DNA of 64,000 nucleotides from Sphingomonas sp. NBWT7 (GTDB taxonomy: Bacteria; Pseudomonadota; Alphaproteobacteria; Sphingomonadales; Sphingomonadaceae). Position 1 is the first letter of the stretch; the number at the start of each line of letters is the position of its first letter. The DNA lies in assembly GCF_014217605.1 (NCBI RefSeq), contig NZ_CP043639.1, forward strand, positions 2,627,501 through 2,691,500. The letters run 5' to 3'. Made by a program: the position numbers and the translations under genes. Positions 52,480 through 62,556 of this stretch are shown here, one piece after another. Below the pieces are notes generated by a model. The model saw nothing but the letters and a program-made list of their open reading frames with translations, searched no databases and had not been told where the DNA came from.

Positions 52480-53567
52480 GCGCGGGCCTCCCCTTCGTCG
52501 TCGCCGTCCTCGACCTTCTCGCTGCGGCGCTCCATCGCGGTCTTGATCATCGCCGTCATCGGATCGGCGAGCGCGAGCCCGAGGATGCCGAAGAGCGCGC
52601 TTGCCATGATCTGCGTGCCGAGCGTCAGCGCGGGCGGCATGTCGACGGTGCGCTTGGCGACGATCGGGATCAGCACGTAGCCGTCGAAGGTCTGCACGAT
52701 GACATAGGTGCCGATCGCCCACAGCCCGGCGTCATACCCGGCGGAGAAGCCCACCGCGATCATCAGCGCGCCCGAGATGAACGCGCCGATATTGGGGATA
52801 AAGGCGAGCAGGCCGGTGAGGATGCCGAGGATCGCTGCCATCGGCACCCCGCCAACCATCAGCGCGAGCCACGTCAGCACGCCTTCGGCGACCATGCCGA
52901 GGATGCGGCCGAACAGCAGGCGGCGCAGCGTGTGGCTCATCCGTGCGACGGTGATCGCGAACTCGGCGCGGTTGCGCTCGGGCACCATCCACTGCAGCCC
53001 GCGATCGTAGACGCGCGGATCCATCGCCACGAACAGCCCGATCACGATGATCATGAACATCGTGGTGAGTGCGCCGAACACCGTGCCGACCCATGACGTA
53101 AGCCGCCCGGCCGAGCTCAATGCCTGGCGCGCGATGCCGTTGATGTCCGATGCACCAGGCATCAGCCCCTGGCGGCTGAGCCACGTCGACACGCGCGTCG
53201 CCTGGCCTTCGAGCGTGGTGCGCAGCTGCGTGATCTGTTCGGCGACCTGGACGCCGGTGAGGTAGAAGGTGCCGACGAGAAAGGCGATCGTCAGCAGGCA
53301 GACGATCAGCAGCCGCCAGCCGCGTCCGATCGGCAGCACGCGGCCGAGCAGGCGAACCCCGCCGTCGAGCAGCGCGGCGAAGACAAGCCCGGCGAAGATG
53401 ATCAGCAGCGGCTGGACGAGCAGCACGACCAGCGCGATCGCGCTCGCCATGCCGAGCCACACCGCGGCGCGGCGGATTTCGTGCCGCGTCCCGGCGTCGC
53501 GCACCTCGTGCGGGCTCGCGCCGTCGACGACGTCGACCGCCGGCTCGTTACCGCTCGGTTCGGTCAT
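52476..53567 (-). CDS. AI-2E family transporter
   Basis: 363 residues with about eight transmembrane segments and a charged C-terminus. The central GVPMAAILGILTGLLAFIPN and IGAFISGALMIAVGF, followed by GYVLIPIVAKRTVDMPP, are the family signature. The family includes TqsA (AI-2 export) and Na+/H+ antiporter-like members; substrate unknown. The ATG overlaps the lepB stop and its own stop overlaps maiA. Confidence 0.9.
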   Translation of the reverse strand: MTEPSGNEPAVDVVDGASPHEVRDAGTRHEIRRAAVWLGMASAIALVVLLVQPLLIIFAGLVFAALLDGGVRLLGRVLPIGRGWRLLIVCLLTIAFLVGTFYLTGVQVAEQITQLRTTLEGQATRVSTWLSRQGLMPGASDINGIARQALSSAGRLTSWVGTVFGALTTMFMIIVIGLFVAMDPRVYDRGLQWMVPERNRAEFAITVARMSHTLRRLLFGRILGMVAEGVLTWLALMVGGVPMAAILGILTGLLAFIPNIGAFISGALMIAVGFSAGYDAGLWAIGTYVIVQTFDGYVLIPIVAKRTVDMPPALTLGTQIMASALFGILGLALADPMTAMIKTAMERRSEKVEDGDDEGEARA

Positions 53568-54505
53568 CGCGTTTCCTCCGGATGGAGCGAGGTGCCCGCG
53601 CGGCCAGGGCGCAGCGCCGGCCACCAGGTAAGCGGGTTGAGCGTCGCGCTGCCGTCGACCGAGAAGGTGATGAATTCGGCGCGGCCGCCGATATTCTCCC
53701 ACGGCACCGGCCCGCCGAGCCCCTTCTCGCTGCCACCCAGCGCGAAACGGCTGTCGGCCGAGCGATCGCGATTGTCGCCCATCAGGAACACGCGGTCGGC
53801 AGGGATACGAATCGGGCCGTAATCGTCGCCAGGGCTCTCGCCCAGTTCGACCGTGTCGAAGCGGCGACCGTTGGGCAAGGTCTCGGTGACGATCGGCAGG
53901 CGGCAGACTTCCGCGCCGCTCGGCAGCCGGGTGCGCGCATCGGGATATTGCCACATGTCGCACGTCGCGTTCGCGTCGACCGGCAGGTCGCGATAGTGGA
54001 TCGGGCCGCGCGCAACGGGACGCCCGTTGAGGATCACCGTACCGCCGCGCACCTGCAGCGTGTCGCCCGGCAGGCCAATGACGCGCTTGATATAGTCGCT
54101 GCTCTGCCCCGGCGGCGTGACGATGACGACGTCGCCGCGCGCGGGCAGCTTGCCCCAGATCCGCCCGTGCCACGCCGGCGGCTGCCACGACCAGCTGTCG
54201 ACCGGCTGGCGCAGCACTGCGCCGCGGAAGATCGCCACCGGATCGGGGATCGTCGGCGAGACGAACGACCAGCCATAGGCGAATTTGGAGACGACCAGCC
54301 GATCGCCGACCTCGAGCCCCGGCAGCATCGATTCGCTGGGGATGTAGAACGGCTTGGCGATGAAGCTGTGGAAGCCGAGCACCGCGAGGATCAGCCAGAA
54401 CAGTCCCTTCGCCTCGCCCCACCAGTCGAACCCGCCCGTGCGGCGCTGCGGCTCGTCCGCAATGGGGTCGCCCGTCAACGCCAGATCGTCCGCCACGTCA
54501 CTCAC
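53564..54505 (-). CDS. lepB: Signal peptidase I
   Basis: 313 residues. It removes Sec/Tat signal peptides at the periplasmic face. One N-terminal transmembrane helix (about 34-50) is followed by catalytic S59 in [14 protein letters not shown] and general base K140 in [11 protein letters not shown]; box [14 protein letters not shown] and the [11 protein letters not shown] motif are present. The GTG start overlaps the acpS stop (GTGA). The gene is in the classical acpS-lepB order. Confidence 0.95.
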   Translation of the reverse strand: MSDVADDLALTGDPIADEPQRRTGGFDWWGEAKGLFWLILAVLGFHSFIAKPFYIPSESMLPGLEVGDRLVVSKFAYGWSFVSPTIPDPVAIFRGAVLRQPVDSWSWQPPAWHGRIWGKLPARGDVVIVTPPGQSSDYIKRVIGLPGDTLQVRGGTVILNGRPVARGPIHYRDLPVDANATCDMWQYPDARTRLPSGAEVCRLPIVTETLPNGRRFDTVELGESPGDDYGPIRIPADRVFLMGDNRDRSADSRFALGGSEKGLGGPVPWENIGGRAEFITFSVDGSATLNPLTWWPALRPGRAGTSLHPEETR

Positions 54506-54921
54506 TCGGCCAATGCTTTCTCGACCGCGACCGCCTCGATGATCACGAAGGCCTGCGCCCAGGGATGATCGTCGGTCAGCGTCAGATGGATGTGCGGCGC
54601 GTGGCCGGGCGGGATCATCGCGTCAAGCCGCGCCTTCGCGCCGCCCGTCACCGCCAGCGTCGGCCGGCCCGTCGCGGCACTGACGACGCCGATGTCGCGC
54701 ATCGCCACGCCGTGCTGGAAACCGGTGCCCAGCGCCTTAGCGAACGCTTCCTTGGCCGCGAAACGCTTGGCGTAGCTGCCCGCCGCGGTGAACGGGCGGG
54801 CGCGCGCCCGGTCACGCTCGGCAGCGGTGAAGACGCGGTCCTCGAAGCGGGTGCCGAAGCGGTCGATCGACGCCTTGATCCGATCGATGTTGCACAGATC
54901 GGCGCCGAGCCCGACGATCAA
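54502..54921 (-). CDS. acpS: Holo-[acyl-carrier-protein] synthase
   Basis: 139 residues. It transfers 4'-phosphopantetheine from CoA to apo-[13 protein letters not shown] holds the metal-binding Asp and [14 protein letters not shown] the second ligand Glu. The TTG start at 54921 overlaps the pdxJ stop (TTGA) and gives the MIVGLGAD N-terminus expected for the family. Confidence 0.95.
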   Translation of the reverse strand: MIVGLGADLCNIDRIKASIDRFGTRFEDRVFTAAERDRARARPFTAAGSYAKRFAAKEAFAKALGTGFQHGVAMRDIGVVSAATGRPTLAVTGGAKARLDAMIPPGHAPHIHLTLTDDHPWAQAFVIIEAVAVEKALAE

Positions 54922-55652
54922 CGCGCCGCGTCCATCGCGGCGCGCATTTGGCGGATGGCGTCGCCGAGCCCGGTGAAGATCGCCTCGCCGATCAGGAAAT
55001 GCCCGATGTTGAGCTCGACCACCTGCGGGATCGCGGCGACGGGAGCGACATTGTCGAAGGTGAGGCCGTGGCCGGCGTGCACCTCGATCCCGTTCTTGGC
55101 GGCGAGCGCGGCGGCATCGGCAAGGCGACGCAGTTCCTCGGCGCGCGCCGGGCCATCGAGCTCGCAATAGCGGCCGGTGTGCAGTTCGATAACCGGCGCG
55201 CCGAGCCGCAGCGCGGCATCGATCTGGCGCGCATCGGGCTCGATGAACAGCGATACGCGGCTGCCCGCGTCGCGTAGCGCGGCGACGATCGGGACGAGGC
55301 GATCGTGCTGCCCGGCGGCGTCGATCCCGCCCTCGGTCGTGCGCTCCTCGCGCTTCTCGGGCACGATGCACACTGCGTGCGGGCGGTGCTTGAGCGCGAT
55401 GGCGCACATCTCGTCGGTCGCCGCCATCTCGAGGTTGAGCGGGATGGCGAGCGCGTCGACCAGCCGCGCGATATCGTCGTCGGTAATGTGGCGGCGATCC
55501 TCGCGCAGGTGCGCGGTGATGCCGTCCGCCCCCGCCTCTGCGGCGAGCAGCGCGGCGCGGACCGGATCGGGATAGGCGCCGCCGCGCGCGTTGCGCACGG
55601 TCGCCACGTGATCGATGTTGACGCCGAGGCGCAGCGTGCGATCCGCGCTCAT
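54918..55652 (-). CDS. pdxJ: Pyridoxine 5'-phosphate synthase
   Basis: 244 residues. It condenses 1-deoxyxylulose 5-phosphate with 3-amino-1-hydroxyacetone phosphate in DXP-dependent vitamin B6 synthesis. The signatures are [53 protein letters not shown] and [12 protein letters not shown]. Start and stop overlap pyrE and acpS. Confidence 0.97.
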   Translation of the reverse strand: MSADRTLRLGVNIDHVATVRNARGGAYPDPVRAALLAAEAGADGITAHLREDRRHITDDDIARLVDALAIPLNLEMAATDEMCAIALKHRPHAVCIVPEKREERTTEGGIDAAGQHDRLVPIVAALRDAGSRVSLFIEPDARQIDAALRLGAPVIELHTGRYCELDGPARAEELRRLADAAALAAKNGIEVHAGHGLTFDNVAPVAAIPQVVELNIGHFLIGEAIFTGLGDAIRQMRAAMDAAR

Positions 55653-56233
55653 GCCGCGGCCCGGCTGCCCGGCTTGATCGCGGGGATCGCGGCGAGTTCG
55701 GGTGGCAGCGCGTCGGGGGCGTAGGTCGGCACGTCGAGCCGGATGAGCGGAAAGAAGGGGACGCCGATGTCCGCGCTGCCATTTGACCGGTCGACCAGCG
55801 CGGCACCGGCGACAACGCGCCCGCCCGCCGCCTCGATCGCCTTGATCGCCTCGCGCGACGACAGCCCGGTGGTGACGACGTCCTCCATCATCAGCACTTC
55901 CTGGCCGGGCGCCAGCCGGAAGCCACGGCGCAGCTCGAACGTGCCCGTCGGGCGTTCGACGAACATCGCCTCGACCCCCAGTGCGCGTGCCATCTCGTGC
56001 CCGGCGATGACACCGCCCATGGCCGGGGCGACGACCGCGGTGATGCGCGATCGCAAATCGGCGGGCAGTCGCGCGGCGATCGCCTCAGCCAGCCGCGCGC
56101 CGCGGCGCGGATCCATCAGCACGCGCGCGCACTGGAGATAGCGCGGTGAGCGCAGCCCGGAGGAGAGGATGAAATGCCCCTCCAGCAGCGCGTCCGCTGC
56201 ACGAAACTCCGCCAGCACCTCGTCTTCGGTCAC
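55649..56233 (-). CDS. pyrE: Orotate phosphoribosyltransferase
   Basis: 194 residues from GTG 56233, which has AAGGA seven bases upstream. It forms OMP from orotate and PRPP in pyrimidine synthesis. The PRPP motif is [12 protein letters not shown], and [12 protein letters not shown] and [12 protein letters not shown] are family signatures. It is the first gene of the overlapping pyrE-pdxJ-acpS-lepB-AI-2E-maiA chain and is divergent from ctaC. Confidence 0.95.
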   Translation of the reverse strand: MTEDEVLAEFRAADALLEGHFILSSGLRSPRYLQCARVLMDPRRGARLAEAIAARLPADLRSRITAVVAPAMGGVIAGHEMARALGVEAMFVERPTGTFELRRGFRLAPGQEVLMMEDVVTTGLSSREAIKAIEAAGGRVVAGAALVDRSNGSADIGVPFFPLIRLDVPTYAPDALPPELAAIPAIKPGSRAAA

Positions 56234-56344
56234 GCCTAGATCCTTGCCATCGCGGTCCGCCGACCGCGCGTGCGAGATACGGCGGCGCCCGCGGCGGCGC
56301 AACGCGCGGGGCGAAGCGGCGGGCAAATAAAGCGCAAGCCGCGC

Positions 56345-56373
56345 TTGAGGCGCACCCGCGCCCTGCGTATAGG
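56345..56373 (+). promoter_or_regulatory. Candidate sigma-70-type promoter for ctaCD
   Basis: TTGAGG (56345-56350) and TATAGG (56368-56373) are 17 bases apart, 76 bases before the ctaC ATG. Predicted from sequence only. Confidence 0.45.
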
Positions 56374-56448
56374 CCGCCCGATGGACGGATTCCGCGCAGG
56401 GCACGCGCCGGCGCCGCGCCAGACGACGCGAGGGGTGACGACGATACG

Positions 56449-57639
56449 ATGAAAAGCGCGTTCAAGGGATTGATGCTGGCCGCAGGGCTTGCGCTGGCCG
56501 GGCTGGCGCCTGCTGCCGCGCAGCAGGCGGCGCCCGCACCGGCAGCGTCGCCGACGGCGGCGGTCGAGGCCTCGGGCCCGGTGACGACGCCGGGCGCGAC
56601 CGCGATCGGCAATTCGACGGCGGTCACCGATCGCGCGCCCGTCGCGGCGCCCGCTGCGCCGACGCTCGCGCTCGACGGCGCACCGCAGCTGACCGCGCAG
56701 CCGGGGATTGGCCAGCCGACCGACGGGCTGATGACGATCCAGCCGCAGGTGACCAAGAATGGCCAGCGCGCGCACTGGTTTCACGACAAGATCCTCTTCC
56801 CGCTGATCACCATCGTCTCGCTGCTGGTGCTCGCGCTGCTCGTCTACGTGATCGTGCGCTATCGTCAGGCGCGCAATCCGGTGCCGTCGAAGACCAGCCA
56901 CAACACCTTCATCGAAGTCGTCTGGACGCTCGTCCCCGTGCTGATCCTGGTGGCGATCGCGGTGCCGTCGATCGGGCTCCTCTCGGCACAGTTCAAGCCG
57001 GCGCCGTCGGGCGCGGTGACGCTGAAGGCGATCGGCAACCAGTGGTATTGGAGCTATCAATATCCCGATCACGGCGGGATCGAGATCACCGCCAACATGC
57101 TGAAGGAGCAGAGCCAGGTCGCCGCCGGCGAGCGCGCGCGCACCGACGCTGACGGCCCCCGCCTGCTGGCGGTCGACAACCGCATTGTTCTGCCGGTCGG
57201 CGTGCCGATCCGCCTGATCACCACCGCGAACGACGTGATCCACAGCTGGGCGATGCCCGCGTTCTGGATCAAGCTCGACGCGATTCCCGGTCGCCTGAAC
57301 GAGACGAGCTTCACGATCGACAAGCCGGGCCTCTACTTCGGCCAGTGTTCGGAACTGTGCGGCGCGCGCCACGCCTTCATGCCGATCGCGGTCGAGGCGG
57401 TATCGCCGGCGCAGTTCGCGGCGTGGATCCGTGCCAAGGGCGGCAAGATGCCGACCCCGGGCCAGGCCTCCGCCGCCGCGATCCCGCAGCCGGGCGCCGA
57501 CACCTCGGCGGCCGCCAACGCCGATGCCGCGGCGACCGACAACGCCACCGGCCCGGTCGAGAACGCGACCGCCGTACCCACCACCTCCCCGCAGGGGGCC
57601 ACCGGCAATCCGGGCGGCACCGGCGACACGGGACGCTAA
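56449..57639 (+). CDS. ctaC: Cytochrome c oxidase subunit II (CuA)
   Basis: 396 residues. A signal peptide (cleavage near AAA-Q at 24) is followed by an Ala/Pro-rich extension (about 25-105), two transmembrane helices (about 115-138 and 155-178), then the periplasmic CuA domain. The CuA ligands are H265, C300, E302, C304, H308 and M311 ([12 protein letters not shown]), and QWYWSYQYP is the electron-entry aromatic patch. A roughly 60-residue Ala/Thr/Pro-rich tail after about 335 is unusual for the family. It is followed after 4 bases by ctaD. Confidence 0.97.
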   Translation: MKSAFKGLMLAAGLALAGLAPAAAQQAAPAPAASPTAAVEASGPVTTPGATAIGNSTAVTDRAPVAAPAAPTLALDGAPQLTAQPGIGQPTDGLMTIQPQVTKNGQRAHWFHDKILFPLITIVSLLVLALLVYVIVRYRQARNPVPSKTSHNTFIEVVWTLVPVLILVAIAVPSIGLLSAQFKPAPSGAVTLKAIGNQWYWSYQYPDHGGIEITANMLKEQSQVAAGERARTDADGPRLLAVDNRIVLPVGVPIRLITTANDVIHSWAMPAFWIKLDAIPGRLNETSFTIDKPGLYFGQCSELCGARHAFMPIAVEAVSPAQFAAWIRAKGGKMPTPGQASAAAIPQPGADTSAAANADAAATDNATGPVENATAVPTTSPQGATGNPGGTGDTGR

Positions 57640-57643
57640 GACC

Positions 57644-59323
57644 ATGACCGATACCGCTCTCCATCCCTCTGCGTTCCAGTCGCACGGCGACGACGCGCAT
57701 CATCACCATGATGCCGATCACAAGCCCGCGTTCTTCCAACGCTGGTTCATGTCGACGAACCACAAGGACATCGGCACGCTGTACCTGATCTTCGCGATCT
57801 TCGCGGGGATCATCGGCGGCGCGATCTCGGGCCTGATGCGCGTCGAGCTGCGCGAACCGGGCATCCAGTATCTGCCGACATGGCTAGCGATGCTGCACGG
57901 CCCGGGCACGTTCGACGAGGCGCTGCACCTGTGGAACGTGATGATCACCGCGCACGGCCTCATCATGGTGTTCTTCATGGTGATGCCGGCGATGATCGGC
58001 GGGTTCGGCAACTGGTTCGTGCCCTTGATGATCGGCGCGCCGGACATGGCCTTCCCGCGCATGAACAACATCAGCTTCTGGCTGCTGGTGCCATCGTTCA
58101 TGCTGCTGCTCGCCTCGCCGTTCTTCGGCGTCGGCGCGGGCACGGGCTGGACGGTCTACGCACCGCTCTCCACCTATGGCGAGCCGGGCCCGTCGGTCGA
58201 CATGGCAATTCTGTCGCTGCACCTTTCGGGTGCGTCGTCGATCCTTGGGGCGATCAACTTCATCACCACGATCTTCAACATGCGCGCGCCGGGCATGACG
58301 CTGCACAAGATGCCGCTGTTCGCCTGGTCGGTACTGGTGACGGCGTTCCTGCTGCTGCTCGCGCTGCCGGTGCTCGCCGCGGCGATCACCATGCTGCTGA
58401 CCGATCGTAACTTCGGCACGACCTTCTTCGATCCGGCCGGCGGCGGCGATCCGGTGCTGTACCAGCATCTGTTCTGGTTCTTCGGCCACCCCGAAGTGTA
58501 CATCATGATCCTGCCGGGCTTCGGCATCGTCAGCCACATCATCGCGACGTTCAGCCGCAAGCCGGTGTTCGGCTATCTCGGCATGGCCTATGCGATGGTC
58601 GCGATCGGCGTGGTCGGGTTCGTCGTGTGGGCGCACCACATGTTCTCGACCGGCCTCAGCGTGAACACCAAGATGTACTTCACCGCCGCGACGATGGTGA
58701 TCGCGGTGCCGACGGGCATCAAGATCTTCTCGTGGATCGCCACCATGTGGGGCGGGTCGCTGTCGTTTAAGACGCCGATGACGTGGGCGATCGGGTTCAT
58801 CTTCATGTTCACCGTGGGCGGCGTGACGGGCGTCGTGCTCGCCAACGGCGGCGTCGACGATTACATGCACGACACCTATTACGTGGTGGCGCACTTCCAC
58901 TACGTGCTGTCGCTCGGCGCGGTGTTCGCGCTGTTCGCCGGCTTCTACTATTGGTTCCCGAAGATGTCGGGTAAGATGTACAGCGAGCTGCTCGGCCAGC
59001 TGCACTTCTGGGTGTTCTTCATCGGCGTGAACATCCTGTTCTTCCCGATGCATTTTCTCGGCCTGCAGGGCATGCCGCGGCGCTACCCGGACTATCCCGA
59101 TGCCTATGCGCAGTGGAACGGCGTCGCGACGCTCGGCTACGAGATCATGGCCGCGGGCATGGCGATCTTCTTCGTCAACATCATCTGGTCGCTGATCGCG
59201 GGCAAGAAGGCGCCTGACAATCCGTGGGGCGAAGGCGCGACGACGCTGGAGTGGACGCTGTCCTCGCCGCCGCCGTTCCACCAGTTCGAGACGCTGCCGG
59301 TGATCGAGGATTCGAAGCACTGA
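57644..59323 (+). CDS. ctaD: Cytochrome c oxidase subunit I (aa3 type)
   Basis: 559 residues, twelve transmembrane helices. It holds heme a and the a3/CuB oxygen-reducing site and pumps protons. WFFGHPEVY supplies a CuB histidine and its crosslinked tyrosine, [10 protein letters not shown] the other CuB histidines, and [15 protein letters not shown] the a3/a ligands. [13 protein letters not shown] begins the first helix after a His-rich N-terminus. A strong terminator follows, and no ctaB, ctaG or ctaE lies downstream. Confidence 0.98.
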   Translation: MTDTALHPSAFQSHGDDAHHHHDADHKPAFFQRWFMSTNHKDIGTLYLIFAIFAGIIGGAISGLMRVELREPGIQYLPTWLAMLHGPGTFDEALHLWNVMITAHGLIMVFFMVMPAMIGGFGNWFVPLMIGAPDMAFPRMNNISFWLLVPSFMLLLASPFFGVGAGTGWTVYAPLSTYGEPGPSVDMAILSLHLSGASSILGAINFITTIFNMRAPGMTLHKMPLFAWSVLVTAFLLLLALPVLAAAITMLLTDRNFGTTFFDPAGGGDPVLYQHLFWFFGHPEVYIMILPGFGIVSHIIATFSRKPVFGYLGMAYAMVAIGVVGFVVWAHHMFSTGLSVNTKMYFTAATMVIAVPTGIKIFSWIATMWGGSLSFKTPMTWAIGFIFMFTVGGVTGVVLANGGVDDYMHDTYYVVAHFHYVLSLGAVFALFAGFYYWFPKMSGKMYSELLGQLHFWVFFIGVNILFFPMHFLGLQGMPRRYPDYPDAYAQWNGVATLGYEIMAAGMAIFFVNIIWSLIAGKKAPDNPWGEGATTLEWTLSSPPPFHQFETLPVIEDSKH

Positions 59324-59342
59324 GCCGGACCGACCGGACGTG

Positions 59343-59385
59343 AAACGAAGCGCCCCGCCAGGAAACTGGCGGGGCATTTTCGTTT
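59343..59385. terminator. Strong bidirectional rho-independent terminator
   Basis: GCCCCGCCAG-GAAA-CTGGCGGGGC (59352-59375) followed by ATTTTCGTTT; the outer AAACGAA/TTCGTTT extends the stem. It ends ctaCD on the plus strand and can serve the convergent DUF2490 gene on the minus strand. Confidence 0.93.
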
Positions 59386-59424
59386 AACGGGACCGCGAGG
59401 TGCGCCGGTCGCGCTGGCGCCCCG

Positions 59425-60114
59425 CTAGAGCCGCAGGAACAGCGTCAGCGAGGCGATGTGCGCCATGTCGGTGCGGCTGCCGGCGCCGTTGCGCAGCTGG
59501 TTGAGATAACCGGCCTCGATCGTCGACCTGCCCGCGAGCGGAATCTCCAGCCCGGCGAAGCTGCGCAGTTGATCGAACCCCTTGGTGCCGCCCCATTCGG
59601 CGCGGGTGAGGCCGACGAACGCCTCAGCCGATCCCATCAGCGCGACGCGGCGGCTGCCGGCGTGCAGCGGATATTCGAGCCGCACCATCTGCCGTGCGCG
59701 CAGCGACATGCCGTCGCCGTCGTTGCGCCAGCGCTGCTCGAGCCGGGTGCGCGACTGGACCTCGAGCTTGCCGATCTTGCCGACGTTCCACGTCGCCTGC
59801 TGGAACAGGCGATCCTCTTGCCGGTCGCGCCCGCCGTCGACCGGTTCGACGACGCGCGCATAGCCCTGGTAGACCGTCAGCGCCTTCGACACTTGCCAGC
59901 CGATCGCGGGGCGCAGCAGCAGCGCGGAGAGGCGCGAGGCGCCGTCGGTGATGCGCGGCTGCACCTCCGCGAAGAAGACCAACCGGTCCGCGATCGGCCC
60001 CATGACGGTGGCGTTGATCCACACGCCTTCGTCATGCACGGTTTGCGCTGCCGCCGGCACGGCCAGCACTGGGAAAAGGCACATGCCAAGCGCGGAAAAC
60101 ATCATCGATCGCAT
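59425..60114 (-). CDS. DUF2490 outer-membrane beta-barrel-like protein
   Basis: 229 residues. The signal peptide ends AAA-Q near 24. The mature chain alternates strand-like stretches (WINATVMGPIADRLVFFAEVQ, SALLLRPAIGWQVS, YARVVEPVDGG, TRLEQRW) and ends SLTLFLRL, as expected for a small outer-membrane beta-barrel of the DUF2490 family. ATG 60105 is another possible start. Function is unknown. Confidence 0.8.
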   Translation of the reverse strand: MRSMMFSALGMCLFPVLAVPAAAQTVHDEGVWINATVMGPIADRLVFFAEVQPRITDGASRLSALLLRPAIGWQVSKALTVYQGYARVVEPVDGGRDRQEDRLFQQATWNVGKIGKLEVQSRTRLEQRWRNDGDGMSLRARQMVRLEYPLHAGSRRVALMGSAEAFVGLTRAEWGGTKGFDQLRSFAGLEIPLAGRSTIEAGYLNQLRNGAGSRTDMAHIASLTLFLRL

Positions 60115-60191
60115 GCGATGCGTCTAGCCGCACCGTCATGCGCACGTCATGGCTCGCGCATTGATAGCAACAAAACGTTGGAGAGCGGGTG

Positions 60192-61163
60192 ATGCCGGAC
60201 TTTCGCATGATCGATACGGAAGGCGCGACGATCAGAGTCGCGGTCGAAGGCGCGGGGCCGCTGGTGCTGATGGTGCACGGCTTTCCCGAGAGCTGGTATT
60301 CCTGGCGGCACCAGTTTGCACCAGTGACGCAGGCGGGGTTCACTGCCGCCGCGATCGACGTGCGCGGCTACGGCGGATCGAGCAAGCCGAACCGCGTCGA
60401 GGATTATGCGATGGAAGCGCTGGTGGCAGATATCGCGGCGGTCGCGCACGCGCTTCAGCCCGATGCGCCTGCGATCATCGTTGGCCATGACTGGGGCGCG
60501 CCGCAGGTGTGGAACTCGGCGCTGACGCGCCCCGATGCCTTCTCGGCCGTCGCAGCGCTGTCGGTCCCCTACGCCGGCGTCTCGACGCGGCCGTTCACCG
60601 AGGTGTTCCGCCAGGCGTTCACCAACAAGGGCCGCTTCTTCTACCAGGAATGGTTTCAGGAAGTCGGCCCCGCCGAGGCGGAGGCAGAGCGCGACGTGCG
60701 CGATTTCCTGCGCAAATTCTACTATGCGATCTCGGGCGACGCGCCTGAAGGCACGTGGCCCAACAAGCCCGCGGGTGCGACGCTGCTGCAGGACATGGTG
60801 CATCCCGATCCGTTCCCGGCGTGGCTGTCACCCGAGGATCTCGACTATTTTGTCGCCGAGTTCGAGGCGTCGGGTTTCTTCGGCCCGATCAGCCGCTATC
60901 GCAACCACGAGCGCGACCATGATTGGCTGCAGCCGTATCGCGAGCGGCGGATCGAGCAGCCCGCGCTATTCATCGGCGGCACCAAGGATCCGGCAACGAC
61001 GCTGTTCGGTGCAGTCGCCGATCCGATCGCGCTGATGCGCCCGCACGTGCCGCTGGTGGAGGGGCATCTGCTCGAGGGATGCGGCCACTGGACGCAGCAG
61101 GAGCGCCCGGAGGAGGTCAACCGCCTGCTGGTCGATTGGTTGAACCGCGTGCGGCCACGCTGA
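60192..61163 (+). CDS. Alpha/beta hydrolase, soluble epoxide hydrolase-like (second copy)
   Basis: 323 residues. HGFPE lies at 29-33, nucleophile D100 in GHDWGAPQ, a cap tyrosine in SRYRNHERD, and H299 in GHWTQQERP. This is the same catalytic set as the enzyme at 22.5-23.5 kb, but the proteins differ throughout, so they are paralogues rather than a recent duplication. ATG 60192 follows GGAGAG by seven bases; the GTG at 60189 is less likely. No obvious pathway neighbours. Confidence 0.87.
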   Translation: MPDFRMIDTEGATIRVAVEGAGPLVLMVHGFPESWYSWRHQFAPVTQAGFTAAAIDVRGYGGSSKPNRVEDYAMEALVADIAAVAHALQPDAPAIIVGHDWGAPQVWNSALTRPDAFSAVAALSVPYAGVSTRPFTEVFRQAFTNKGRFFYQEWFQEVGPAEAEAERDVRDFLRKFYYAISGDAPEGTWPNKPAGATLLQDMVHPDPFPAWLSPEDLDYFVAEFEASGFFGPISRYRNHERDHDWLQPYRERRIEQPALFIGGTKDPATTLFGAVADPIALMRPHVPLVEGHLLEGCGHWTQQERPEEVNRLLVDWLNRVRPR

Positions 61164-61212
61164 CGCGGCGCTTGCGCGGTCCTCGCAAACCCCGCAGTCT
61201 GCGCGCGGGGTG

Positions 61213-62556
61213 ATGGGGCGGCTGGGATATTGGGGCAAGGTGGCCGCGATGTGCGGGGCGGGGCTGCCCGATCGCGCCGCGGCCGCGCGGCTGGGCCGCA
61301 CGCTCGGCGCGCAGAGCTACGCGCAGATCGTCACGATCGCGGTGCAGCTGGGGCTGGTGCCGGTGCTGCTTTCGGTCTGGGGCGTGCGCGGCTACGGCAC
61401 GTGGCTGCTGCTGTCGGCGATCCCGGCGTATCTGTCGTTCAGCGATCTCGGCTTCACCTTCGTCGCCAAGAACGAAATGGTGATGGCGGTGGCGCGCGGG
61501 CAGCGTGATGCGGCAGTGGCGACGTTCCAGAGCATCTTTGCGCTGCTGTGCGTCGGCGCGCCGCTGCTGCTGGTGGCGAGTGCGATCGGCGCGGGGAGCG
61601 TCGACCTGCCGGCACTGCTGTCGCTAAAACGCGGCGATGGGGCTGCCGAGCAATGCGCACTTGTGCTGCTGATCGGCACCGTACTCGTGTATCAATTCTT
61701 TCTGCTCGTCTGCGCGGGTATCCGCGCGGAGAATCGGCCGGCGAGCGAGGCGATGTGGGCGGCGAGCGGGCGGCTGGCGGAAGGCGCGGCGATCGGCGGC
61801 GCAGCGCTGGCGGGCGGTGGTTTCGTCGCAGCCGCTGCCGGCGGGTTGGCGATGCGCATCGCGCTGACGATAGGGGCCTATCGGTGGTTGCGGCGCCGTA
61901 CGGCGTGGCTGCGGTTGGGGTTCGCGGCGGCGCGGCGGGGCGAGATCGCCCGATTGTGGCGTCCGGCGATCGCCTATACCGCGATGCCGGTGGCGCAGGC
62001 GTTGCTGATTCAGGGGCCGGTGCTGATCGTCGGCGCGCTGCTCGGCCCCGCGAGCGTGGTGGTGCTCGCGACGTCGCGCACGCTTGCGCGTCTCGGCACG
62101 GCGGCGACCAACATGGTCAACAACAGCTTCGTCAGCGAATATTCGGCGCTCGCCGGGGCGGGCGCGGCGAGCGCCTTCGACCGTCTGGTCCGCGTTCAGC
62201 TCGGTGCGACGGCGGCGATCGTCAGCGGCTACGCGCTCGTGGTGCTCGCGACGGCGCCTTTCGCGCTCGGGCTGCTGACGCACGGCCGCGTCGCCATGGC
62301 CCAGCCGTTCTTCGCGCTGCTCGTGCTGAGTGTAGTCGCAGAGATGCTGTGGTCGGCGCTGTTCACGCCGATTTCGGCGACCAACCAACACGCCGCGGTA
62401 ACGCCGATCTTCATTGCGCTCAGCGGTGCGGCGCTCCTCGCCACGGCGCCGCTGATCGCGCATCTGGGGGTGAGCGGCGCGGCGATCGCGCTGCTCGCCG
62501 CGCACGGCGCGATGATCCCGGTAACTTGGCATCGCCTGCGGCAGACGCGGGCGTGA
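61213..62556 (+). CDS. Polysaccharide flippase-like (Wzx/MOP family) membrane protein
   Basis: 447 residues with about twelve to fourteen transmembrane segments. The N-terminal GAQSYAQIVTIAVQLGLVPVLLSVWG and YLSFSDLGFTFVAKNEM resemble O-antigen/exopolysaccharide flippases, which move undecaprenyl-linked oligosaccharide units across the inner membrane. ATG 61213 or GTG 61210 are both possible. It overlaps the glycosyltransferase gene (GTGA), supporting a glycan role. Confidence 0.83.
   Translation: MGRLGYWGKVAAMCGAGLPDRAAAARLGRTLGAQSYAQIVTIAVQLGLVPVLLSVWGVRGYGTWLLLSAIPAYLSFSDLGFTFVAKNEMVMAVARGQRDAAVATFQSIFALLCVGAPLLLVASAIGAGSVDLPALLSLKRGDGAAEQCALVLLIGTVLVYQFFLLVCAGIRAENRPASEAMWAASGRLAEGAAIGGAALAGGGFVAAAAGGLAMRIALTIGAYRWLRRRTAWLRLGFAAARRGEIARLWRPAIAYTAMPVAQALLIQGPVLIVGALLGPASVVVLATSRTLARLGTAATNMVNNSFVSEYSALAGAGAASAFDRLVRVQLGATAAIVSGYALVVLATAPFALGLLTHGRVAMAQPFFALLVLSVVAEMLWSALFTPISATNQHAAVTPIFIALSGAALLATAPLIAHLGVSGAAIALLAAHGAMIPVTWHRLRQTRA

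Noticed and set aside
57884..59377. 497-codon minus-strand frame antisense to ctaD
   Set aside because: His/Arg/Asp/Glu-rich antisense of a transmembrane protein; no family resemblance.
22510..61163. Recent duplication of the two epoxide-hydrolase-like genes (22.5 kb and 60.2 kb)
   Set aside because: They share catalytic motifs only; the remaining sequence differs broadly, so they are old paralogues.
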